NCBI RefSeq assembly: GCF_000406165.1
Contig: NZ_CM001977.1
Span: 3,670,617 to 3,680,707 of the forward strand
Direction of reading: 5' to 3'
DNA: 10,091 bases
DNA from: Dickeya zeae NCPPB 2538
GTDB lineage: Bacteria; Pseudomonadota; Gammaproteobacteria; Enterobacterales; Enterobacteriaceae
In this document: piece by piece, positions 1 to 5,000 of the stretch
Numbering within the stretch: position 1 is the stretch's first letter
How the letters are laid out: every line of letters starts with the position of its first letter
Program-made: the position numbers and the translations under genes
The notes under the pieces: model-generated
What the model was told of the DNA's origin: nothing
Databases searched by the model: none
What the model saw: only the letters and a program-made list of their open reading frames with translations

Positions 1-631
1 TTTTCTAAGCTGCCTGTGCGGCAGTGAACGACCTGATTGACACGCCATACGTCTTTCCCCATTTTCTAAGCTGCCTGTGCGGCAGTGAACTGTTGCCGTG
101 GGAGCGGTCGGCGTACCTGTTGATTTCTAAGCTGCCTGTGCGGCAGTGAACGATTTGTGGCGGCATGATTGCAACATAGATGTTTTCTAAGCTGCCTGTG
201 CGGCAGTGAACTGATCGTGGTAACGGTTAACTCGTACTTTTGCTTTCTAAGCTGCCTGTGCGGCAGTGAACAGTCTGGATGGAATTACGCTGCGAGCGGC
301 TAGTTTCTAAGCTGCCTGTGCGGCAGTGAACTGATGCGCAGTCATTCAGCCAGTAAACAGCCCTTTCTAAGCTGCCTGTGCGGCAGTGAACATGGCGGTG
401 TTGTCAGTAATACGCCGATTTGATTTCTAAGCTGCCTGTGCGGCAGTGAACAACGTGCTGTCATATCTGACAGCCGCGCCTCTTTTCTAAGCTGCCTGTG
501 CGGCAGTGAACATTAGCCCATTTGTCGTATTTTTGACAAAATTTTTCTAAGCTGCCTGTGCGGCAGTGAACAGTCATGCACATCACCAGTTGGTTCATAG
601 GCTTTTCTAAGCTGCCTGTGCGGCAGTGAAC
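1..631 (-). CRISPR. Type I-F CRISPR array, 11 repeats (left array)
   Basis: Eleven identical 28-base repeats start at positions 2, 63, 124, 184, 244, 304, 364, 424, 484, 544 and 604. Read on the minus strand each begins GTTCACTGCCGCACAGGCAG and ends CTTAGAAA. The stem is CTGCC/GGCAG with loop GCACA, and the last eight bases form the crRNA 5' handle of type I-F. There are ten complete spacers; those at 30-62 and 91-123 are 33 bases and the rest are 32. The array continues past the left edge, as base 1 belongs to a further spacer. The leader-proximal (newest) repeat is 604-631, because the leader and the cas operon lie to its right. No repeat copy is degenerate, so the trailer end is not in view. 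I recognise no spacer target. Confidence 0.99.
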
Positions 632-692
632 TGTAGCGAATAATCGCTTATCGTCTGATTGTTAAAGAAAAATCGCCGTTTCCCCGAAAAAA

Positions 693-759
693 CCCTTTTT
701 CTGGCGGCCAGATTGCGGTATTAAAAATCAATACGTTACAACTGGCCGCAAAAAAAGGG
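693..759 (-). terminator. Probable intrinsic terminator of the cas operon, within a leader palindrome
   Basis: Arms at 693-711 and 742-759 are inverted repeats. CTGGCCGC pairs with GCGGCCAG, and AAAAAGGG pairs with CCCTTTTT, with a small bulge between them. The loop is 30 bases. Read on the minus strand, the second arm is followed by six T residues, as expected for a Rho-independent terminator just after the csy4 stop codon at 760-762. The loop is long for a terminator, and the same architecture without a T-run occurs in the right leader, so the palindrome probably also serves the leader. Confidence 0.6.
726..738 (+). promoter_or_regulatory. Predicted IHF binding site in the left leader
   Basis: The plus strand reads AATCAATACGTTA, a perfect fit to the IHF consensus WATCAANNNNTTR. 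It sits in the loop of the 693-759 palindrome, about 95 bases from the first repeat. IHF bends the leader so that type I-F Cas1-Cas2-3 can integrate spacers; that role is established for other type I-F leaders and inferred here. Confidence 0.65.
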
Positions 760-1314
760 TCAAAACCACGGGATGGTGGCGGTCGCGCTTAAGCCGTAGC
801 TGGAGAAGGTACCGGCGCTCGGTTTGTCCTGCAGCGGGCCGTGCTCGACAAACAGTAAAAACGTTTGTCCGCTGGAAAGGCTGCGCAGCGGCAGATACGG
901 CAGCGAGGTGCGTTTTTCCACCGCATAGGGAATGCGGGCGGCGGCTTCATCCGCGGTCAGCCAGCCCTTGTTCACCGCACGGCGGCGCAGGCGTTCAGCG
1001 CTGCTTTTCACCTGCACCCGGCGCACGGTGCGGTACTGCGCACCCGCTGGTACCGGTAGTGCATCGGTGATGGTGCTATAGTCGCGCAGCCCTGTGCGCC
1101 AGCCGGTTTGTTCCAGCGCCGTCAGTGCCTGCACGCTGCCGTGCAACCGCAGCCGTTCCCCCAGCGTTTTGCCCACATCCGGAAAGCTCACGCCAATATC
1201 GCCGGTCGCACGCTGCCCCAGCGCCCGGTGCAGCTTGGCGAACAGCGCGCTTAGCAACTGCACCGCGCTGAACTCCAGGTCGGGCAACACCCGAATCTCG
1301 ATATAGTGATCCAT
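760..1314 (-). CDS. cas6f: Cas6f (Csy4) crRNA-processing endoribonuclease
   Basis: Predicted 184-residue protein, close to the 187 residues of the Pseudomonas aeruginosa protein. It cuts pre-crRNA at the 3' base of each repeat hairpin and stays bound as the head of the Csy complex. The start is taken at the ATG at 1314, giving MDHYIEIRVLPD, the family's usual N-terminus; an in-frame ATG eight codons upstream would overlap csy3. His29, in KLHRAL, matches the catalytic histidine. The arginine-rich helix ERLRRR (107-112) corresponds to the segment that grips the repeat stem. An SSGQ segment near 147-150 and Tyr173 match the other active-site positions. The protein ends in the typical PWF. It is the last gene of the operon, four bases after csy3, so translation is probably coupled. 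It must process both repeat variants, which share the stem and differ in the loop, and would be the enzyme expected to process the pseudo-crRNA at 4896-4985. Confidence 0.97.
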   Translation of the reverse strand: MDHYIEIRVLPDLEFSAVQLLSALFAKLHRALGQRATGDIGVSFPDVGKTLGERLRLHGSVQALTALEQTGWRTGLRDYSTITDALPVPAGAQYRTVRRVQVKSSAERLRRRAVNKGWLTADEAAARIPYAVEKRTSLPYLPLRSLSSGQTFLLFVEHGPLQDKPSAGTFSSYGLSATATIPWF

Positions 1315-1318
1315 AGGG

Positions 1319-2326
1319 TTACTCGCCTTTTTCGCCAAACACCCCGCCGCGAATCAGTGTGGCGATCACGTAGTGCTGCTGCGCCACCTCCGGCACGTTG
1401 CCCTTGATCACCCAGTTATCCAGCAGGGTGTAAAAATCCATCTTATCTTTCGGCTGGCGATACGCGCGGCCACGGCTGGTGACAGAACCATAGGGTTCAA
1501 CCGCAATCGGCCCGGTTTCTGCCGCTTCCGGGTGCCAGTCATCCACTGTGCGTAACGCATTGCCGATTTTCTGCGAGTGCATCGCCGCCACGCCGTTAAC
1601 CTGATACAGAATTTTGCTCTTGCCGTTGCGGGCGCGCTCATCCAGCACCAGTTCTTGGGACGGGAACACCTCCTGCCCGTTGCCCAGTTTCACCTGTGCT
1701 TCCACGCGGAAAAACGCCGAATCGCTGCCCGCCAGCGCCTGCTCAATGGCGTGGGCCAGTTCGGCCAGTGCGCCTGAAGGTTGGCTAAACTGGCGCAGCG
1801 AGTAGTCTTCGCCGTTAAATTCCCAGCGCTTATCGTCGTGCGTCACTACCACCTGCACCGCTTCTGCGCCGATGCGGTTGCGCCACAAAAAACGACCGCT
1901 GGCGATGTTCTCGGCGTAACGCGCCGCCAGCACGCCAAAGCCCTGCTCGCGGGCGTAACCGTTAATCAGTTCCGTCAGCGCCTGCTGGTAATCCTGATCG
2001 TTACAGACCGACGGCAGCGCCAGATTACCCAGCACCCGCAGGGTGAAGGCCACTTTCAGCGTGTCGGCATCAAACGGCAGCGCTGCCACATCCACCGTTT
2101 GCAGGTTGGCTTTTTGAATTTCGGCATCCAGTTTAGCCGGGTCACTGCTAATGGCGTTTTTTAACCGGTTGGAGATGGTGCCGCGTACCGATTTTTCCTG
2201 AATCACCACCGGCTGCCAGTTATCCTGCTGCCAGTTGCCCGCCAGCATCAGCGCATCGGAATTCGCCAGTTTGCGCTCAAACGCCAGTACCGATGCGGTT
2301 TTCAAGGTAGTTGCTGCTTTCGCCAT
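1319..2326 (-). CDS. csy3: Csy3 (Cas7f), backbone subunit of the type I-F complex
   Basis: Predicted 335-residue Cas7f. In the type I-F complex about six copies polymerise along the crRNA spacer and form the helical backbone. The start is the ATG at 2326 (MAKAATTLKTASVLAFERKL). It follows an AAGGA ribosome binding site by eight bases and lies 16 bases after the csy2 stop codon. The frame is open further upstream, but that extension overlaps csy2 antisense-free sequence in another frame and has no family resemblance. Recognisable family stretches include SVRGTISNRLK (46-56), the RYAENIASGRFLWRNRIGAE segment (136-155) and the C-terminal DFYTLLDNWV region (297-306). The usual length is about 340 residues, so the gene looks intact. 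The family assignment rests on sequence resemblance and on gene order csy1-csy2-csy3-csy4. Confidence 0.96.
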   Translation of the reverse strand: MAKAATTLKTASVLAFERKLANSDALMLAGNWQQDNWQPVVIQEKSVRGTISNRLKNAISSDPAKLDAEIQKANLQTVDVAALPFDADTLKVAFTLRVLGNLALPSVCNDQDYQQALTELINGYAREQGFGVLAARYAENIASGRFLWRNRIGAEAVQVVVTHDDKRWEFNGEDYSLRQFSQPSGALAELAHAIEQALAGSDSAFFRVEAQVKLGNGQEVFPSQELVLDERARNGKSKILYQVNGVAAMHSQKIGNALRTVDDWHPEAAETGPIAVEPYGSVTSRGRAYRQPKDKMDFYTLLDNWVIKGNVPEVAQQHYVIATLIRGGVFGEKGE

Positions 2327-2342
2327 GGTTTCAATCCTTGTC

Positions 2343-3296
2343 TCAGTAGTTGAATTCAAGTTCTGGGTAATCATCATCTGCTGCGCTGTCTGCGTCGTTG
2401 ACGGTTTGCAGGCAGCGGTAGGTGTGGTGTTGATTGTCGCGTTGATAGAGGTAACGCCAGAAAATACGGTTGATGTCGTCAATACGGTGCGCGCCGCGCC
2501 ATTCACCCACGCCGTAAATGGCTTCGGCAAAACAGAAGTGGGTGGATGGGTCGCGGGTTTTCTCCACCTCGCCGGGGGCATACAACGGCGAAATGGCGCG
2601 ATAGCCGGTCATCAGCGGCACCAGATAGCCGCCTTGCGGTTTCGGCAGCGGCTGCCAGCTCACCGCATCATCAGAAGATCGTACCGCCTGATATTTCAGG
2701 GCAGCGAAATCGAGCCAGGCATCCAGCATGTCCGCCTGCGCGTCGGCCTGTTGCCGGGTTTCAAGATGCGACGATAACAGCGCCGTGCGGTCTACCAGCA
2801 CAAAGCCCGGCAGTAAACGACGCATCAGGCTACGGGTGGCTGCGCCATTGGCGGGGATGTCATGGAAGCTCACCTGTTCGATATCCACAATCAGCCCGCC
2901 CGCCAGCCGCTGTTGTTGTACCTGTTGCTGCACCTGCTGGCGAAGCGCTTCGCGCCCGTCTTCACCGGGCAACATACCGTGGCATTCGATAAGCAGCGAC
3001 ACGGTGAGGTGCATTCGCCCTTCTTCGTTAAAAGCGGCGGTTTTTTCCTCTTTGGTCAGTGGGTTACGCGTCAGCGCAAAGCTGCGGTTCCAGCCGTTGC
3101 CGTAAGCATGAACCTGATGCTGATGGCACACCACACCGCAGCCTTCCAGCCGCAAACCGTGGGATGCCTGCAACTGGCGCGACAACGCATGGGTAAAGCC
3201 GAGAAAATGACTGATGGCGGGAAAGCCGTAGGTGTGCCCGGCAATAGCGTTGGCGTTTTCCACTACAATGCGTCGCAGAATCATCAGCTTGCTCAT
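2343..3296 (-). CDS. csy2: Csy2 (Cas5f), crRNA 5'-handle-binding subunit
   Basis: Predicted 317-residue Cas5f, against about 327 in Pseudomonas. It forms the tail of the Csy complex with Csy1 and holds the 5' handle of the crRNA. The ATG at 3296 overlaps the csy1 TGA by four bases (ATGA) and has GGAGG seven bases upstream, which fixes the start and indicates coupled translation. The N-terminal segment GHTYGFPAISHFLGFTHALS (21-40) is characteristic of Csy2. A glutamine-rich stretch lies near residues 119-131 (QQVQQQVQQQ); it is probably a surface linker and is the only compositional oddity. No frameshift or internal stop is seen. In this locus the handle it binds is CUUAGAAA from both arrays, and UUUAGAAA from the pseudo-crRNA, a single-base difference. 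Confidence 0.95.
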   Translation of the reverse strand: MSKLMILRRIVVENANAIAGHTYGFPAISHFLGFTHALSRQLQASHGLRLEGCGVVCHQHQVHAYGNGWNRSFALTRNPLTKEEKTAAFNEEGRMHLTVSLLIECHGMLPGEDGREALRQQVQQQVQQQRLAGGLIVDIEQVSFHDIPANGAATRSLMRRLLPGFVLVDRTALLSSHLETRQQADAQADMLDAWLDFAALKYQAVRSSDDAVSWQPLPKPQGGYLVPLMTGYRAISPLYAPGEVEKTRDPSTHFCFAEAIYGVGEWRGAHRIDDINRIFWRYLYQRDNQHHTYRCLQTVNDADSAADDDYPELEFNY

Positions 3297-4630
3297 GCCA
3301 GTTCCTCCTCCAGCGCACGTTCGGTTTCCCGCAACCGCTGCTTAAACAGCGCGGCGGTTGACCACTCGCGGCGCTCCACCTCGCCGAAAATCAGTTTTTC
3401 ATGCTGCAATCGTGCATTCAGCCACAGGCCAAAATCACGGGCGACCTCCTGCTGCCAGTCATCTGCATCTCGTTCACGACGGAATACCGTATCGCTTAGA
3501 CTGCGACAAGGATCCAACCACAGTTGCTGAGAGCGCTTCAGTTGGGAATCCAAACTCCATCCTGCAGGTCTCAGTTTTTGCACACTGATCACATAAAAAA
3601 ACAGCTGCTCAATTAACTGATCAAGGTAATTCAGACGTTGGCGACGGATATCACGATTGTTTTCTGAGTCTTTCACACTCAGCAGAAACTGTTGCATCCT
3701 AGTGCGTGTAAAGCGGGTGTAATAATCAATTTCACCCCGTTCACGAAAAACTGATTTGTGCTTCTGGGGAGGTTTTGACACACCTTGCCATACAGGTGCC
3801 GCACAATTAAATAAATAAGAACGACCGCCGCGAGCGGAATTGAGCGCGGAGATATTTTGCGGCTTGGTGCCGCCCATGTTCTGCACCGCAATACCGGGGT
3901 AGCTGACATCAACTTCATCGTGCCAGCGCTTTTGTCGCCGGGCCTCGCGGATGGCTTTAGCCTGCTCGCCGAAGCGCACTGCGTTCAGGCGTTGGTCCAG
4001 CGCCTGCGACAGCGAAGAGGAATAAAGCGGACTGAGTAAGTGGTATTCGCCGTCACCCACCGGAAAATAGATCTGCTTTGCCAGCTTATGGGAACTGGGC
4101 TGCTTATCGCTCAATACCTGCCCGAACCCGGCCAGCCACTGGGTAAGCTGCTCTGGGTTTTCCGCCAGCGCTTCCAGTGCGCGGTGGTCGCCCCGCTGTA
4201 GCGCCGCCACCAGCGAATCACCCTGATGCTCGGTTTGCAGCAGTTTGGCCACATCCAGCGCTGCGGCGTTGCCGACGGCATCAATCGCCGGTTGCGCCAG
4301 TGATGCGGTGGAGAGCACATCCGTAGCCATTGCAGGCTCAGTGCTGAACACGCTGCTGCCTTTGGCGTCACTGTGGGTGAATTTCAGCGCGTGGGTCACC
4401 AGGCTAATCTGCCCGGCGCGGCTGGCGGCATCCGTCAGCCAGGTGCGCACCTCGTAAGCCTGCTCAATCTCACGCCGCTGCTGCAAAAGCGCCACTTCCG
4501 CTGCGGCCAGCACCTCACCGCTTAACGCCGCCCGTTGTTTGTCGGCGGCCTTATCGAAGGCATCCAGCTTGGCTTGCTTTCGGGTTTCGATATACGACAG
4601 GATAAACGCTTGCAAACCGCCACTACTCAT
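3293..4630 (-). CDS. csy1: Csy1 (Cas8f), large subunit of the type I-F complex
   Basis: Predicted 445-residue Cas8f, against about 434 in Pseudomonas. With Csy2 it forms the tail that recognises the CC/GG PAM and opens target DNA. The ATG at 4630 is preferred, with AGGA seven bases upstream; an in-frame TTG at 4636 is too close to that ribosome binding site. The N-terminus (LQAFILSYIETRKQAKLDAF) and the FPVGDGEYHLLSPLYSSSL segment near 190-210 are typical of Csy1. It is the first gene of the csy1-csy2-csy3-csy4 block and lies 33 bases after the 48-codon ORF at 4664-4810, with no terminator between them, so the two may be co-transcribed. Bases of about 3540-3840 (residues 263-363) are clearly richer in A+T than the rest of the gene, suggesting a mosaic segment. 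Confidence 0.96.
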   Translation of the reverse strand: MSSGGLQAFILSYIETRKQAKLDAFDKAADKQRAALSGEVLAAAEVALLQQRREIEQAYEVRTWLTDAASRAGQISLVTHALKFTHSDAKGSSVFSTEPAMATDVLSTASLAQPAIDAVGNAAALDVAKLLQTEHQGDSLVAALQRGDHRALEALAENPEQLTQWLAGFGQVLSDKQPSSHKLAKQIYFPVGDGEYHLLSPLYSSSLSQALDQRLNAVRFGEQAKAIREARRQKRWHDEVDVSYPGIAVQNMGGTKPQNISALNSARGGRSYLFNCAAPVWQGVSKPPQKHKSVFRERGEIDYYTRFTRTRMQQFLLSVKDSENNRDIRRQRLNYLDQLIEQLFFYVISVQKLRPAGWSLDSQLKRSQQLWLDPCRSLSDTVFRRERDADDWQQEVARDFGLWLNARLQHEKLIFGEVERREWSTAALFKQRLRETERALEEELA

Positions 4631-4663
4631 ACTCAATTCCTTGATAGCGTTATTGATTGCTGG

Positions 4664-4810
4664 TTAGTTATGGTTAATAGTCAGGGAAAAAACCGAGAGC
4701 TGTTGTTGGTAATTACGAGCATGTGGTTCCGTATACAATACAGAATCAATACCTATTGGTTTGGCTACAAGCACATATAGCGAGAGAATAATAACCGTTC
4801 TAAGCTTCAT
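4664..4810 (-). CDS. Small ORF (48 aa) between cas2-3 and csy1; possible toxin or leader gene
   Basis: An ATG at 4810 opens 48 codons ending in TAA (4664-4666). An AGGA ribosome binding site lies seven bases upstream of the ATG. The product begins MKLRTVIILSLYVLVAKPIG: a short basic start, then a hydrophobic run at about residues 5-16, then a polar tail rich in Gln and Asn. That could be a small membrane peptide. I recognise no family; the outline recalls small membrane toxins, but the motifs of Hok are absent. Codon 4 is the rare AGA, with CTA and ATA further on. The upstream region holds a predicted promoter (4868-4897) and, between promoter and start, the site matched by the pseudo-crRNA at 4896-4985. 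By analogy with CreTA modules it could be the toxin held silent by the Csy complex. It could instead be a regulatory leader ORF of the csy operon, or spurious. That it is a real gene is supported only by ribosome binding site and context. Confidence 0.45.
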   Translation of the reverse strand: MKLRTVIILSLYVLVAKPIGIDSVLYTEPHARNYQQQLSVFSLTINHN

Positions 4811-4832
4811 ATTTAATCCTAAGAAGAGTCAT
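4800..4832 (-). other. Ten-codon minigene candidate overlapping the 48-aa ORF
   Basis: ATG at 4832 to TAG at 4800 reads MTLLRIKYEA in another frame, with an AGG arginine codon at position 5. It overlaps the pseudo-crRNA target site. Known CreT toxins include tiny minigenes that trap rare tRNAs, so this is an alternative toxin candidate. No clear ribosome binding site precedes it, and the 48-codon ORF is the better choice. Confidence 0.15.
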
Positions 4833-4849
4833 GCATTGCTTTCATCAAA
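4818..4849 (+). promoter_or_regulatory. Predicted target (PAM plus pseudo-protospacer) of the pseudo-crRNA
   Basis: CC at 4818-4819 is the canonical type I-F PAM, placed directly 5' of a 30-base segment (4820-4849) that matches the pseudo-spacer at 4928-4957. The first nine bases (TAAGAAGAG) are identical, 17 of the first 21 match, and 19 of all 30 match; the PAM-distal end is essentially unrelated. A seed-only match like this would let the Csy complex bind without strong Cas2-3 cleavage. On the minus strand the site covers the region just upstream of the AGGA ribosome binding site of the 48-codon ORF and downstream of the predicted -10 at 4868-4873, so binding would block transcription into that ORF and csy1. 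Confidence 0.65.
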
Positions 4850-4863
4850 AAGAATCAAACAAG

Positions 4864-4893
4864 TTGAATCATAAGCTCCGAACTGTATATGAT
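4864..4893 (+). promoter_or_regulatory. Predicted promoter of the pseudo-crRNA
   Basis: The plus strand carries TTGAAT (4864-4869), 18 bases, then TATGAT (4888-4893), a good sigma-70 match; TATATG two bases earlier gives 16-base spacing. Transcription would begin near 4899-4901, right at the first repeat-like hairpin. It is interleaved with the opposing promoter at 4868-4897. Confidence 0.45.
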
Positions 4894-4897
4894 GCAA
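4868..4897 (-). promoter_or_regulatory. Predicted promoter for the 48-aa ORF and possibly csy1-csy4
   Basis: On the minus strand TTGCAT (4892-4897), 18 bases, then TATGAT (4868-4873). The -10 is five of six to consensus; the -35 is weak. Transcription would start near 4861 and give a 5' leader of about 50 bases that includes the pseudo-crRNA target. No terminator is visible between this point and csy1, so it may also drive the effector operon. Confidence 0.4.
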
Positions 4898-4927
4898 GCA
4901 CTGTCGGATGAATAGACAGTTTAGAAA
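4896..4927 (+). repeat. Degenerate type I-F repeat, psi-R1 (upstream repeat of mini-array)
   Basis: Matches 22 of 28 positions of the right-array repeat, with a four-base insertion in the loop. The stem reads ACTGTC/GACAGT where the array has ACTGCC/GGCAG: both strands of one base pair have changed (C-G to T-A), so the hairpin is preserved. The loop GGATGAATA is an expanded form of the right array's GGATA. The 3' end TTTAGAAA matches seven of eight bases of the crRNA handle. Confidence 0.75.
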
Positions 4928-4957
4928 TAAGAAGAGCCATTCTTAGCTCTAGTTGTT

Positions 4958-4985
4958 CGTTACTGCCGCACAGGCAGCGGCGCAC
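4958..4985 (+). repeat. Degenerate type I-F repeat, psi-R2 (downstream repeat of mini-array)
   Basis: ACTGCCGCACAGGCAGC (4962-4978) is identical to the core of the left-array repeat, including the loop GCACA. The 5' four bases and the 3' handle have diverged. Loss of the handle is harmless here, because only the hairpin is needed to form the 3' end of the preceding guide. The repeat abuts the cas2-3 stop codon at 4986-4988. Confidence 0.85.
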
Positions 4986-5000
4986 TCACTTGAGTGCGCC
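4979..5000. other. Perfect inverted repeat spanning the cas2-3 stop codon
   Basis: GGCGCACTCA (4979-4988) and TGAGTGCGCC (4991-5000) are perfect inverted repeats around CT. The hairpin contains the last codons and the stop of cas2-3. On the plus strand it immediately follows the hairpin of psi-R2. There is no T-run on either side, so it is at best a weak terminator; it may limit read-through of the pseudo-crRNA into cas2-3 antisense, or protect the cas1-cas2-3 mRNA end. Confidence 0.5.

Larger units (their letters stand above)
632..759 (-). promoter_or_regulatory. Leader of the left CRISPR array
   Basis: This AT-rich stretch lies between the csy4 stop codon and the newest repeat of the left array, and reads on the minus strand toward the array. 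It contains the palindrome at 693-759 and an IHF consensus site at 726-738. It ends in CTACA directly before the first repeat, as does the right leader. A weak promoter, TTAACA, 17 bases, then TATTCG (637-642), can be drawn on the minus strand but is not convincing. Leaders of this type direct polarized spacer integration by Cas1-Cas2-3 and start array transcription; both roles are inferred here from position. Confidence 0.85.
4896..4985 (+). ncRNA. Predicted crRNA-like regulatory RNA (CreA/CreR-like) from a one-spacer degenerate CRISPR
   Basis: Two repeat-like hairpins (4896-4927 and 4958-4985) flank a 30-base pseudo-spacer (4928-4957). The distance from the end of the first handle to the base of the second stem is 35 bases, against 37 in the arrays. 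Cas6f cleavage 3' of each stem would release a guide with handle UUUAGAAA, the 30-base guide, and a 3' hairpin identical in stem and loop to left-array repeats. The guide matches 4820-4849 with a CC PAM and a perfect nine-base seed. Such RNAs are known in other CRISPR-Cas loci, where they direct the effector complex to repress a toxin (CreTA) or cas genes (CreR). Here the repressed unit would be the 48-codon ORF, the csy operon, or both. A promoter is predicted at 4864-4893. I infer the function; the repeats, spacing, PAM and match are seen directly. Confidence 0.7.

Noticed and set aside
4798..4806. On the minus strand AGCTTAGAA, identical to nine bases of the repeat 3' end, at the start of the 48-codon ORF
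   Set aside because: No repeat-like stem precedes it, so Cas6f would have nothing to recognise. It overlaps a HindIII-like palindrome and may be chance or a very old remnant.
4664..4810. 48-aa product as a Hok/Gef-family toxin
   Set aside because: Size and N-terminal hydrophobic segment fit, but the conserved cysteine and the EVAAF-AYE-like C-terminal motif of Hok are missing. Only a general resemblance remains.
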